Assembly (NCBI GenBank): GCA_916613615.1
Contig: OU744730.1
Span: 21,702,406 to 21,766,405, forward strand
DNA length: 64,000 nucleotides
DNA from: Steromphala cineraria
Lineage: Eukaryota; Mollusca; Gastropoda; Trochida; Trochidae
Direction of reading: 5' to 3'
Shown here: piece by piece, positions 12,101-22,342 of the stretch
Numbering within the stretch: position 1 is the stretch's first letter
Layout: the number at the start of each line of letters is the position of its first letter
The notes under the pieces: generated by a model
The model's database searches: none
What the model was told of the DNA's origin: nothing
What the model saw: the letters and a program-made list of their open reading frames with translations, nothing else
Made by a program: the position numbers and the translations under genes

Positions 12101-14549
12101 GTTATCGCGTTTACAAGGAATTTTTTAGTGACCTTGACCTTTGACCTTGAAAGTGAACATGTCAAAATCGTTCCCCCGAGGTATAAGCAGTAAGTTATGA
12201 ATACAAGTTCTGGAAAGCTTAGTAGAAAAAAGTTATAGCCATTAGTATGTGCGCGGCGGACGCGGCGGCGGCAGCGGCGGCGGCGGAAACTGCACAAAAC
12301 CTGATAGCAGCTGCTAATAACCATAAGACATAAGGATCTATGCCTATTGGAATATGGAGACATGACAGGTTAACCAAGAGTAATTCGGTGCAGTGGAAAA
12401 TCAAGAATATGAGGATGGGATGTGGTTGATCAGGGGGTTGGACCAAACCATTTAAATGTTTTATTTTAAAATTGACTTCCCAAGGGGCATCCTCAGGGTG
12501 AGCACCTCACATACCTTTGATTTTATAGATTAACCACCTTTAAAAATGCTGTCACTTTTGAAAATTTTCATCAATAAGTAGTCCGCTAGACGAATGATGC
12601 TTTCCTTCATTTTGAAAAAGTCTGTATTCACCACTTTCAACAGAAATAAAACCAGAAACACTGATATTTCACACATTTCCTGCAAAAAGCAAATTACCAC
12701 TGATAAGGATGTGATGATAATGAAACAGAATAAGAGTTATTTCCCTTACCAGTGCACCAGTACAGAACCTCCCCCTAGACGCGCTTTGTGGATGAAGTCA
12801 ATGCATTGTGGGAAGAACTGAGAGAGATTCTGTTCTGCGCAGTCGCTGGCTGTGATGCACAGGTATTCTCGATCCTGTATCAAGCAAGCATCATATCAAT
12901 TTGAATGAAAAAGGGATTCCAAATTTTCAATCATGTTTCAACACAAAGTAATCTTGTGAACTGTTAAATCTGATTAAGATTTTAACCAATCTAAATAAAT
13001 TTAGATCAACAGATTTTTTATTTTGTCATACTGTTGATCTAAGATTGACCAGTGTGAGAGGTCGTCCCGGTGACCTTTCGTATGCAAATAAGGAATTCGC
13101 AATTTGATCAATCAAATTAGACGTCACAAACAGTTCATAGTCGCTATATCAAGGCCTGAACTGAAGAAATATATGATGGCTTATGGCCTGTTCTCAATAA
13201 CAGTGTGCATTGTAAAAAATAAATCTTGCATTTGATATTGATATGAAAAATATCAGTAGGTTGATTTTATTTTGGGTGTATGAAATATGTTTAGTTTTAT
13301 GATTGACAAAAAAATCACTATTTTTAATTATTTGGATGTAAATGAAAGAAATTAGTACAAACGAGTTTGACAAAAAAAAGAAGTTACCTCCCCTTGCATG
13401 AGGATTTTCGTAAATATTGACATTTATCATGCTCTAACTTTGTGATTATTATTCGCCACGTTAGTATCTGTGCGACGTGCAATCATCGTTTGTCATTGAC
13501 AACTAGCAAATACGCTAAATCATTTTAAATGAAAAATAGAATCTTTTAATACATCCAAGCAATCGGATTATTCATAGAAATGGTCGCTCTGCTCCGCTCC
13601 GAATGACAAAGCTCCGAACATCATACATTTCAAAAGATGTGTTGCTGAGTTTTTTTAACTTCCAGCGAGCTAGGGCAACTTTTCTGATTGGCCGAGCGGC
13701 TGATTTCAGAGGTCAGCGGGATGACCCGCCTTACGGGCCAATCTTAGATCAACAGCAGGACCAAATATAAAACCTGTTGATCTAAATTTATTAAGATTGG
13801 ATTTTAACAATTATGAGAGGAATTTACTAAATACTTGTTGTCTAGGACCTCTTGAGGGCCTAAAGGGCAAATTGTCCTAGGTACATTAACACAGTTGTGT
13901 TTGTTGAGGAGATTGGCGTTATGGCTCTGAAAATTTAGCAAACGCTTGTATTTGAAAGTAAAGTTTATTTTTCTTCATTGTTCAAGATACTTGTTTGCTG
14001 GGTCTTATACCCGCGAGGATACAGTAAGTGGTTATTTTTTAATACTAAGCAATATTTGACTTATTATTATAAATAATTTGTTCATTCTTCACCTTGATCA
14101 ATGGTTTGGCATTGTCATGTATGGCTAGTATATGAGTGATTTTGTTTTCATCCAACTGCTGCAAGTCTTTGGAGTCATGGAAGTTGCCAACATACAAACC
14201 AGGAAGAATCTGGAAAATGAAGAGCAAGATGGGCAGGATACGTTTGATATAAATACTAGTAATGTAGAACATGTAGGGCTAGGAGAATTTATATATAGAA
14301 GATTAATATTTGCGGTACCCCTATTCAAGGTACAGGTTGGATGTGTTATTCAGTCAAAAAATCAGACATACTGTATTTGATGTAATAAGCCGACATCTGA
14401 AAGGACAAAGTGTAATTAAATATTCAAAGCTGAATCCTAATCATTAGGCCTTCCATTATATATTAATGATCATTCAAGATTGATGTTATTTCTTACTTTC
14501 CTGTGAAATAGTACATACTGTTACCTACCTTGTTCATTCCATTACCCAT
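9159..14549 (-). CDS. DUSP22: Dual-specificity phosphatase, DUSP22/JKAP type
   Basis: Five coding exons on the minus strand: 14549-14529, 14209-14093, 12874-12750, 10417-10246, 9356-9159, giving 210 aa with all phases closing and GT-AG introns. The protein starts MGNGMNK, so Gly2 is a candidate myristoylation site. The signature HCLAGISRS gives nucleophile Cys88 and Arg94, with general acid Asp57 in TASDCAEQ; these positions coincide with vertebrate DUSP22. After the catalytic domain comes a polar tail (to NPDH) diverged from vertebrates. Family members act on JNK-pathway and focal-adhesion targets. The sister paralogue DUSP15 is the main alternative name. The exon-4 donor (GTATTT) was chosen because it preserves family spacing; an upstream GTGGAA would shorten the protein by six residues. 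Introns hold a MITE, a Helitron-like element and a foldback element. Confidence 0.93.
9711..9958. mobile_element. Foldback MITE, 9-bp target duplication, copy 2
   Basis: Same family as 1105-1336: it begins CATCCTGTCCCAGGGTACGA and ends TACCCTGAGACAGGATG, with a palindromic middle containing AGCCAATCAAATCATTTTCT. It is flanked by a perfect direct repeat caattgaat (9702-9710 and 9959-9967). It lies in the last intron of the DUSP22-type gene. Confidence 0.88.
10884..12304 (-). mobile_element. Helitron-like non-autonomous element with TGACCT arrays
   Basis: Read on the minus strand it begins TCAGGTTTTGTGCAGT after an A, and ends with a hairpin (TTTGCGG, loop TGTT, CCGCAAA), then ACACTAAT and CTAG followed by T. 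TC start, subterminal hairpin, CTAG end and A/T insertion are the classical Helitron termini. The interior has about nine clusters of TGACCTTGACCTTTGACCT roughly every 140 bp and two direct copies of a unit of about 440 bp (from about 11220 and 11660). A (CGG)n-rich tract lies near the 5' end. No Rep/helicase gene. It sits in the DUSP22 intron between 10418 and 12749. A related copy is at 61033-61593. Confidence 0.75.
12975..13806. mobile_element. Foldback DNA element in DUSP22 intron
   Basis: Arms of about 75 bp are inverted. The left arm reads AATAAATTTAGATCAACAG then CTGTTGATCTAAGATTG; the right arm carries CAATCTTAGATCAACAG then CTGTTGATCTAAATTTATT. Each arm is itself partly palindromic. 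The approximately 700-bp interior has no recognisable coding sequence. The target duplication was not resolved, so the ends are approximate. Confidence 0.75.
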
Positions 14550-14883
14550 GGCTGATAAAGTTACTTAAACAAACTAAAAAAAACCATTTGAAGTCATCAA
14601 AGATCCTTTGATACATGTAGACCTCAACTTTTGTTTCAAAAGATATCTTGGCCAGACCAAAACAAGTAGAGTAGGGAGTAGTTATTATGTAAAAAAAATA
14701 TTCAATGATAATTATCTTATTATTCTTCTATTCTAAAAAGTAGGTAATTCAAACTTATTTTACAATGATATAAGCACTATTCAGCATAAAACATGTACAC
14801 TTTTCTGATCAAATGTATGTTCTACAAAACAAATTAACATTAAAAAAGGATTTCAATGACTGGTCCCCAAAATCACAACAAAA
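14550..14883. promoter_or_regulatory. Divergent promoter region, DUSP22 / ENTR1
   Basis: Only 334 bp separate the two start codons, which face away from each other, so core promoters and both 5' untranslated regions must lie here unless noncoding first exons exist elsewhere. AAAATGGCGG at the ENTR1 start resembles a YY1 site overlapping the initiation codon. No convincing TATA box is placed. Inference from layout. Confidence 0.5.
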
Positions 14884-17800
14884 ATGGCGGAGGGTGGCGG
14901 AGAAGACGCAGATAATCCATTTTCATTTAAGAAGTTTGTGAAAAAGAAGGACCATAGTTCTTCTTTCAGCGATGAAGATAAGGACAAAGATGACACTGAG
15001 GATACATTTTCTTTACCAGACGTGTCAGCTCCAAAGCGTAAAGGGAAAACGTCGTTGATTGTTGAAGATGGTAGGCAAAAGTTTACAAATTTGACATTTC
15101 CTCAACAGGTTGTTGTTGTCTGGTATCGCGAGGATTAGATCTAATCTTATCAATGACGAAAACGCCCCCTTAGTTATACACTGTGATTATGACATATTTT
15201 GGTATATTCTTATTTATGGAATTTGTCTATATTTCATTTTTAACGGAATTAAACTAATCCAATAAATGGAAAAATATTAAAATATATTTTATGAGGCCGA
15301 AACAAAAATCTTAACGACTGTACGTTTTTTTGCTACTGAAAAGTTTTATTATTTTGTAATTATGTCATGAGAGATGGGACCCACTTACTCACTTACACAG
15401 TGATGATAACAATTTTCAACATCACTTTGTTGTTTGTTAAATACAAAAATTACACTCGCGTTACCTTGATTCGTGGATGTAAGGGCTTCGCGGCGGATAA
15501 CTCAGAATATAATTTGATTTCAAGTTTCATAATAAATAATGGGTATTAACATGATTAAAGTAATATTTTATGGGCAAAGTTTCGATTCATGGCGGATTTG
15601 TTTACGCTCCGCAGCCATTTGCATTCATCATCTATTTCTGTGCACAAAAAGCGTGACGTCACCTTGATTCGTGGATTACGTAAGATAGCTATCTATGGAG
15701 GCCCAGTGTTTGACTACAATGGAATAACGTGTCATAATCACCAAATTAACATCCAGGTTTGGTTTAGGCGTCGTCTGAGTCACAGTTCGTTTAAATCATC
15801 ACATTAATTTGAAATTGTCAATAAACTTTGTACAGTATGTACAGTATTTACAGGTAAGTTTGTGTTTATTTCAAAGTTATTCCTCCGACGGCTTGCATGG
15901 TAAACCATGACAAGGGCAGTAGAATGTATCATGTGTCCTAAGCACACGCACTGGACAGCAAAATTGTAAGTGCACCCAGTGATCACACTTGTCATACATG
16001 CATTGTCCCCACTTGACGAAGAACAGAGAAGTACATCGCGACAGTTCACTTGGCTGGAAACGACCGCACACACAGCACTTTTCATCGTCTGTTACAGGTG
16101 AGTCCTCCTCACTGTCACTGCTGTATAGTAAGTTCACAGCACCCGAAGGCCCCGGTAACGGTTCAGTGGTAGTTTTAGATTTCTTTTGAAGAGGTTTTCT
16201 TGACTGTTGTTTTCTTGGACGCTTCTTAGATTGTGATGATTTCCCGACGATAGAATCCTTCACGTAATTTTTGACTGCTTTTTCAACTTCTGGTTCTGTA
16301 ATTGCCCTACCACCGACGATCTTATGAATAGATCTTCTCGGTTTACGGGTTTTCTTCTGTAGAACAGGGAGATGGTCAGAAAAGAAGGTAGTTTGGTCAG
16401 TTTCAGGTTGGCATGTACGTGTCGGAAGATCAGATTCAATCTGGACATCAGGGGTGTTGTTAGGTGTCGGTCTATCTTGACGTGGTGGAATTTCTTTGCT
16501 TGTTTCATTTTCATGTGATTCATGGATGAACGCAGCGGGTTGAAAGGCCGTCTTATCAATAACGTCAGGAGAAAATGGATAAATTCCACACTTTCTAAAC
16601 GAAGATTGAAGGTGACTGGGTGTCAACGCAGCAGTATATGCCTTGCAAGCGAGGGACGCAATGTTGTATCTGTTCACAGTCTGTCCCGACTTCAACAACT
16701 TGTGACACTCGGCGTTGTAGATTTTGGTAAAAGGTCCGAAACACCCAACGTCCATTGGCTGCAAGATGTGACTGGTGTGTGCTGGCAGAACAAATAATAC
16801 AATATTATGGTCCTTTGCCCAATCAATCAGTACTGGCGATATGTGTGACTTGTGACCGTCGTACAACAGTAGAAGCGGTTTCCTTGGTGTTGCCGGAGTA
16901 GCATAACGCAAGAAATGTTTGTCCAAGTAGTCTCTAAATATGGCACCGTTTGACCATCCCGATTCCGACATCGACCCATCACTTCCTGGGCTACAACCCT
17001 CCAATAATTCACTTCGCATTCTAGCCCCAGCAAATACGAAAAATGGCGGGATAAATGTTCCGAGAGCATTTCCACATCCTAAAAGAGTGACGAGAGAGGA
17101 TCTTTCAGATGATATTTCGTAAGCTACAGAGTCTCTTGAACCAACTATGTTGGGTGCGACGTGTGATTGGTTTAATCCCTTCTCATCAACATTGTAGATT
17201 GCCTCGGGTCTGGACTTGAAGTCGTATTTTTCAAAAATGGCGCCAAGTTCATCAAAATATCGTTTGACACATTCTTCAGAACTAGATTTAGCACGAAGTT
17301 CTGTGAGGGATTTTGCACTCCTGATTTTAATTTCCGGCCATCTTCCCAACAAACCATACAACCACTTGATAGACAAAGGGTGGGCGTGGTCACGTTTCCC
17401 CAACTGACAAGCATAGTCGGAACCAAGCTGAATAACCTCCTTCCGCGTGTACCCGTATCCTATTGATGCCATATACTTGACATGATCAACAAGTCTCAGC
17501 TCTTCTTCATTATCGAATACTGGTGAGGCACCTGACTTGACAGTATCAATATTTATCTTGCCTATCACACGGTCTCTAAGTGTTTGTTCTGGCACAGAGT
17601 ATGTTATTGCTGCTTTATGAACTGATGTTTTGTTGTTTTTTACATCTAAGAAGGCATTTGTGAGTGCTGTTGGGGAATAACTCTTGTAATTATGCCGCAT
17701 AGGTGTCGGGGATCCCTACAAAAAGCAAAAAAGTACATAAGAGATGGCCCGAAAGCGTTTCCATAGATTTTAAATTTTGACAGCGGGATTCCCCTCTGAT

Positions 17801-20800
17801 CACGTGATTTTCATTGACAGATTGGTAAACAAGCAGACGACAAAACATGAGAGGTTTGGTGCTATTCGTATTTTCGTAATTTGACTTTGGATAAGCTTGA
17901 AAAATGGCATTAGTGTTCTTAGATATATATTCAGCATTTCTAATTATTTTTATTGAAGTACTTACGTGTAGTGGACGGATTTTCAACATTTTCGTCACCG
18001 AAGCGTGGATATGTCTGCACTTCAAAAGTACCGCTCCGTGACGTCATACGAGATTTTGTAAACGAGATATCGCGGTAATTACGAGTATCCACGAATCAAG
18101 GTAATCCACGAATTTAGGTAACGTTACTGTACATTAGCTGTAGGAAAGGTTTATTTGTACCCTGAGGCCAAACGCTTAAATTTAGCATAACACTTTTTAA
18201 CGGTCATTTTACGACATGCCGTATGGTGACAGCTTTATCTATATTCATGGTTTAACCATATATATAATCATGATTCATGTAGGCCTAAAACTGAAAATTT
18301 ATTGATGTGTCAAGTGTCCACAGATCTGTTTAAAGCGTTATCCTAATCTCTCCTATTTATTTCATATCAAATATTTTCAGAGCCTCAACCTGTGTCAAAC
18401 AAGAAAAATCCTGATGAAAATCCTTTCAGCTTCAAGAAATTCCTTTCTGGTCCAACTGGCTCTAGTTCTCGAAATAAAGCTAGTACATCACCAAGATCAA
18501 GAAACAACGCCCCTGACTTTGCAAATGATCTTCCAGACTTTGTGCAAGACCATTTTCTAGATGAAGGCCAAAAGAAAGAAAATGGAAACAGCAATCAAGA
18601 CCTTGACCTCCCAGATTTTGCTCTGCCATCAAACTTTGACCCAAGCTCAACAAATCAGAATAACACTGTGTATAATGATCTTCCAGATATCAGTACTAAT
18701 GGACATGAAGGTGTGTCAAATAGTCATAATTCTGATGAGGATAATGACATTGTCAGAAGAGGAAACTCAATGCCCTCTGGCATATCTAGTCTTCCTGATT
18801 TTCTCTCTGATGGCGCCATGAATAATACAGAACTGTTAAATGGGCACAATGGTACAGGTGATATATGTCCAGTTCATGCAGCCCAGCAGAGACTACCAAG
18901 AGAAGTGGCAGCACTTGAAGTTCATGGAGATTTAGAGCTTGAAAACAGAAGGGTAATCATAAAGCCTTCGTATCTCTTTCTTTTGTGCACAAGTTCAAAA
19001 CTATTAAATATGTTTAGTCTGCAGAAGATTGGTCGCACACAATTCTTTGGTTTTTGTGTAGGGAAAGTTATCATTTGAATAAGTGTAAAAACAAAATATT
19101 TGAAATTTAATACTTTTGAGTTTTGTGCCTCACTTGATACATATTTAACATAAAAAGTTCATTTGGTTTTTAGTTGTAATATTGTTATATATTTGTATTT
19201 GGTTGTTTTATGACCTCATTGAGTCATTACCATACATAAAAAAGAAGAAAATAGTTTTATCTAAGCAAAATGAATCGGCAAAGATCAAAATCATAGTAAG
19301 TTTCTATGTTGTAATTACAAATCCTATAAAATGGCTGACAAAACTTGTTGATTCTATTATTAAAACTGACAAAACACTTTAAGTAATATGAATTGTCAAA
19401 TCTAAAACCGGTTATTAAAGACTGAAAAAGGCACACAATCACATGTGAATGTAGGTAAGTCTTATCAAATTTATAATTTCCATGACTTGTTAATCAGTTG
19501 AAACTATGTTTTTCAGCTGAGGGAAACAAACCAGAAGTTGAGACAAGAAGTTGAGGATACAAAGAAGATGGCAGTAAAAGAATCTGAGAGGTATGTTTAA
19601 ACATCACTCACTATCACCCAATCAGCTTTACCAATCTGGTGTCTTCAATGATTTGAATCATTGATTGAAGTTTGGTAGTACATAAAAAAGTTGATATCAA
19701 GTTATTTTGTTTTACCCTTTAACAAGTCAGAAATTAGACTTAAAAACATATTTGAGAGATAAAAAGGTTAACTTATGTTTGGCACTTCTAAATGTCCCTG
19801 AAGGACTAGATGCTGTCTTGTTACTGCAGAGTGAGTGAGTTGCTACAGCTGATACATATAAATTCTTCATTTATTCAAAATTGAACATCTACAACAAAGA
19901 ATAAATCAAATCATAACATTTGCAATATATAGATGTACACAAAAAAACAGTTACAGGTAATAAGGTAGGCGCACCCATTATCTTCGGGATGTCAGAATAA
20001 TGTCTCACTGTTTTACCTATGTATCACTATGGAAAATCTACCAGTATATGTCTTAAAGACTAGATGCTATATTGTTGGTACACAGTGAGTGAGTTGCTAC
20101 AGTGAATATATCTACAGTGATCAATCCGGGTTTAGGGACTTGCTAGCACAATCAGTTGCACTTCCTAACAGATTTAAATGAGTATTTAAATTCCTTATTT
20201 CCTCCAATTTTATCTTCGGGATATCAGAATAATGTCTCTCTGCTTTACTTATGTCTGTCTATATGTCCCTCAAATACTAGATGCTATGTTGTTGGTGCAG
20301 AGTGAGTGAGTTGCTACAGCGGATGGAGAGACAACAGAAGAAGGAGGCGGATGAGACGGCTGTGATGGAGAGAGCGGTACAACAGGTGGAGGCTACCCTC
20401 GTCACAACTACAGTGAGTTTGGATTCAAATGATCATAGGAATGAAAGGAGTTGTTAAATTGGGGGAGTATTCTTTAGTTGTACAAGTCTGTATTAGAGAC
20501 AATAGGGTCACATCTTAACTTATTTGATAATTCTGAATATTTGGGTGAAATATTTTGTAATCATGTCATGACCAATGCAAATTATTTTGCTTTGTTATCT
20601 ATGATTGAGTCCAATGTTTTTGTCCAAAACTTGAAATAATGTGTCATGATGTGTATCGTATTAAATCAAATCGCTATGAGATATCGAGATATGTATCATA
20701 TCATGAAAAATCTGTATCGTCACACCTCTATCCAATACCTGATGAGCTGCAGGGAACTTAATCTATGGTACTGTTATGATATAAAGCATTATTGGGATGA

Positions 20801-22342
20801 AATCTTTGGTACTCCATAAGTTCTAAATAAAGCAGTGTGTAAAAATTTTGTTTATTTGTATTCCAGCAAAGGGCGGTAAAAGCAGAAAATACAGTTGCTA
20901 AACTCAAACAAGAAGTGAAAACACTGCAGGTAATTATCATTATTTCATTAAAGACATTTTAATTTCAAAGATAGCATTTTACTTCACCTTTCTATTAGTG
21001 GTGTTCCGATTAATCGATTTGGTCGAGCATCGGTCGGTTTACCCATTTGACCACATAATCGATTACAACTTTCTGTAATCGATTTAATCGATTACTAATA
21101 AAAATCAAGATATTTTTGCAGTAATTGTCAGTAATATTACTAAAAGAATGATTCTGATTGATTTCATTACTAAAACATGTTATTTTTGTTTTTCAAATAA
21201 AGGATCAAGTGAAAATGCAAGAAAGAAAGTAGAAAACTTATTTTTAAAACTTTTCTACCCTTATGAAGGAATCAAGCTTAGACACCAAAATGCAACTACA
21301 TGTAACCGATTATTAATCGATCATCGATTGGTTACCCCCAACTGATGATCGATTACAATATTTCAACCGATTCCCAACACTACTTTCTATAGTTTTATTG
21401 CCATCTAATATCTTTTTATGTTCATTATCATTGATGAATTGAATACCTTGATGTAAAAATCACTGAAAATAACCTTATGTAATGTATATATTGAAATCAC
21501 ATTATGATTAATGTATAAATTCCTGTAAGTTACACCAAAGACATGGGAATCTTATGTTATTAACACTTATTCATCTTTGTCCAGAACAAAGTGTCAGCAC
21601 TGCAAGCTGAAAGACAGTCCGGCAATGGAGAAGATGGTTTATCTGCTATAAAAGAAAGGACAAAATATGCATCACAGGAGCTAGCAGCAGCTGCCAACAC
21701 TGGGGAACAGACAATCAAGTATGTTTTATAATTAGTCTTTATTGTCCTCCGTGCAAACTTGGAAATTTATTGTGTGCCAATGGCACCTGGCAGCCACAGT
21801 TGAAAACGGTTGATGTTAAAGTGATGTTCTATCCTTAATTATGCCGAGTGTCATGCAAGGAAATAGCATCTCCCTGTCTTTTTCATACATGTATTCTGAT
21901 ATGATACAACCTGGAATTGAACCCTAGTCTTCCCAACAAATGCTCTGGGAGGGGGGAAGGAGTATTTGAGGGCAAGGTTCCTTCCATGTTAAGCAGGGCG
22001 GGGGAGTGAATTGTTGTTGCTTGTAAAAAAATTACATGAGAAGAGGGGGTGGTTTATTCACAAAGCATACAGAAGGCACAAGCTTAGCCGTTTCTGCATC
22101 ATTTAGATCAAATAGCCTTTGACAACTGTTTTTGCCATCATAAGCTTGGAAGTAGTATCTCTTTTAAAACGTAGAAAAGTAATGTTAAAAGATGATTCCT
22201 TGAAATGTTTTGAAAGTTTAAATGATTTTTTTGTTTCAGACAACTCCTGACAGGGGTGGACAAGTTAAGACTGCTGTCTCAGGTTTTAGATTCCATCGAT
22301 AAAATAACAGATGTCCCGGAAGACAAAAGTAAAGAATCATGA
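14884..22342 (+). CDS. ENTR1: Endosome-associated-trafficking regulator 1 (SDCCAG3)
   Basis: Seven coding exons: 14884-15070, 18381-18952, 19517-19590, 20301-20412, 20867-20929, 21585-21718, 22240-22342; 414 aa, close to the vertebrate protein's length. NPFSFKKF occurs twice, at about residues 12 and 76; the family has this NPFSF motif. Exons 1-2 encode an acidic, Ser/Asp-rich region with repeated DLPDF/LPDI motifs. From about residue 235 there is a long coiled coil including QRAVKAENTVAKLKQEVKTL. The protein ends with the family's C-terminal helix, IKQLLTGVDKLRLLSQVLDS. Family members act at endosomes and the basal body/midbody in cargo recycling and cytokinesis. Intron 1 holds a whole pogo-like transposon. 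Confidence 0.93.
15453..18129 (-). mobile_element. Complete pogo-like (Tc1/mariner) DNA transposon
   Basis: A 2677-bp element in ENTR1 intron 1, flanked by TA at 15451-15452 and 18130-18131. The left end reads CACTCGCGTTACCTTGATTC and the right end, on the minus strand, CAGTAACGTTACCTAAATTC; both continue GTGGAT, with 21 of 26 positions matching. The motif ACCTTGATTCGTGGAT recurs internally at 15659 and next to the right end, possibly as subterminal binding sites. It encodes one intact transposase in antisense to ENTR1. TA duplication, CA(C/G)T ends and a DDD transposase fit the pogo group. Confidence 0.88.
15877..17700 (-). CDS. Pogo-like transposase with C-terminal PHD-type zinc finger
   Basis: A single-exon frame of 607 aa with no stop or frameshift. 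Residues about 1-55 form a psq/CENP-B-like helix-turn-helix (SYSPTALTNAF, KTSVHKAAITYSVPEQTLRD). Residues about 165-375 are a DDE_1 catalytic domain with Asp172 (YNVDEKG), Asp281 (LLLYDGHKSH) and Asp317 (LQPMDVG). A Lys/Arg-rich stretch near 448-515 (e.g. KKRPRKQQSRKP) is a likely nuclear signal. Residues about 542-598 hold a Cys/His cluster (CCVCGRF, YDKCDHWVHLQFC, FYCPCH) of PHD type. The family cuts and pastes its own element at TA. An intact triad and long frame suggest recent activity or domestication; the inverted ends and intron position favour the former. Confidence 0.93.
   Translation of the reverse strand: MRHNYKSYSPTALTNAFLDVKNNKTSVHKAAITYSVPEQTLRDRVIGKINIDTVKSGASPVFDNEEELRLVDHVKYMASIGYGYTRKEVIQLGSDYACQLGKRDHAHPLSIKWLYGLLGRWPEIKIRSAKSLTELRAKSSSEECVKRYFDELGAIFEKYDFKSRPEAIYNVDEKGLNQSHVAPNIVGSRDSVAYEISSERSSLVTLLGCGNALGTFIPPFFVFAGARMRSELLEGCSPGSDGSMSESGWSNGAIFRDYLDKHFLRYATPATPRKPLLLLYDGHKSHISPVLIDWAKDHNIVLFVLPAHTSHILQPMDVGCFGPFTKIYNAECHKLLKSGQTVNRYNIASLACKAYTAALTPSHLQSSFRKCGIYPFSPDVIDKTAFQPAAFIHESHENETSKEIPPRQDRPTPNNTPDVQIESDLPTRTCQPETDQTTFFSDHLPVLQKKTRKPRRSIHKIVGGRAITEPEVEKAVKNYVKDSIVGKSSQSKKRPRKQQSRKPLQKKSKTTTEPLPGPSGAVNLLYSSDSEEDSPVTDDEKCCVCGRFQPSELSRCTSLFFVKWGQCMYDKCDHWVHLQFCCPVRVLRTHDTFYCPCHGLPCKPSEE
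19795..20330 (+). repeat. Tandem triplication around the ENTR1 exon-4 acceptor
   Basis: Three diverged copies of the exon-4 3' splice site with the first exon bases: ACTAGATGCT...CTGCAG then AGTGAGTGAGTTGCTACAG at about 19804-19848, a copy with ACACAG at about 20059-20102, and the real one at about 20277-20320. Between copies, TTATCTTCGGGAT-TCAGAATAATGTCTC also recurs (about 19979 and 20212). Only the last copy opens into the coiled-coil frame. Confidence 0.85.
20640..20735. repeat. Relic of the GTATCACGATAC family
   Basis: GTGTATCGTATT, GATATGTATCATATCATG and CTGTATCGTCACACCTCTA resemble the interior and ends of the elements at 5063-5457 and 33317-33563. It lies in an ENTR1 intron and is truncated or decayed. 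Confidence 0.5.

Noticed and set aside
12079..12446. Minus-strand frames with Ala/Arg-rich runs
   Set aside because: The Ala/Arg runs come from the (CGG)n tract of the Helitron-like element and cross its terminus.
15589..15807. 72-codon plus-strand frame inside the pogo-like element
   Set aside because: It lies in the noncoding left part of the transposon and includes subterminal repeat motifs; no similarity recognised.
17690..18025. Possible extra upstream exon of the transposase on the minus strand
   Set aside because: The 111-codon frame is in another phase, shows no domain, and the psq-type N terminus is already complete from 17700.
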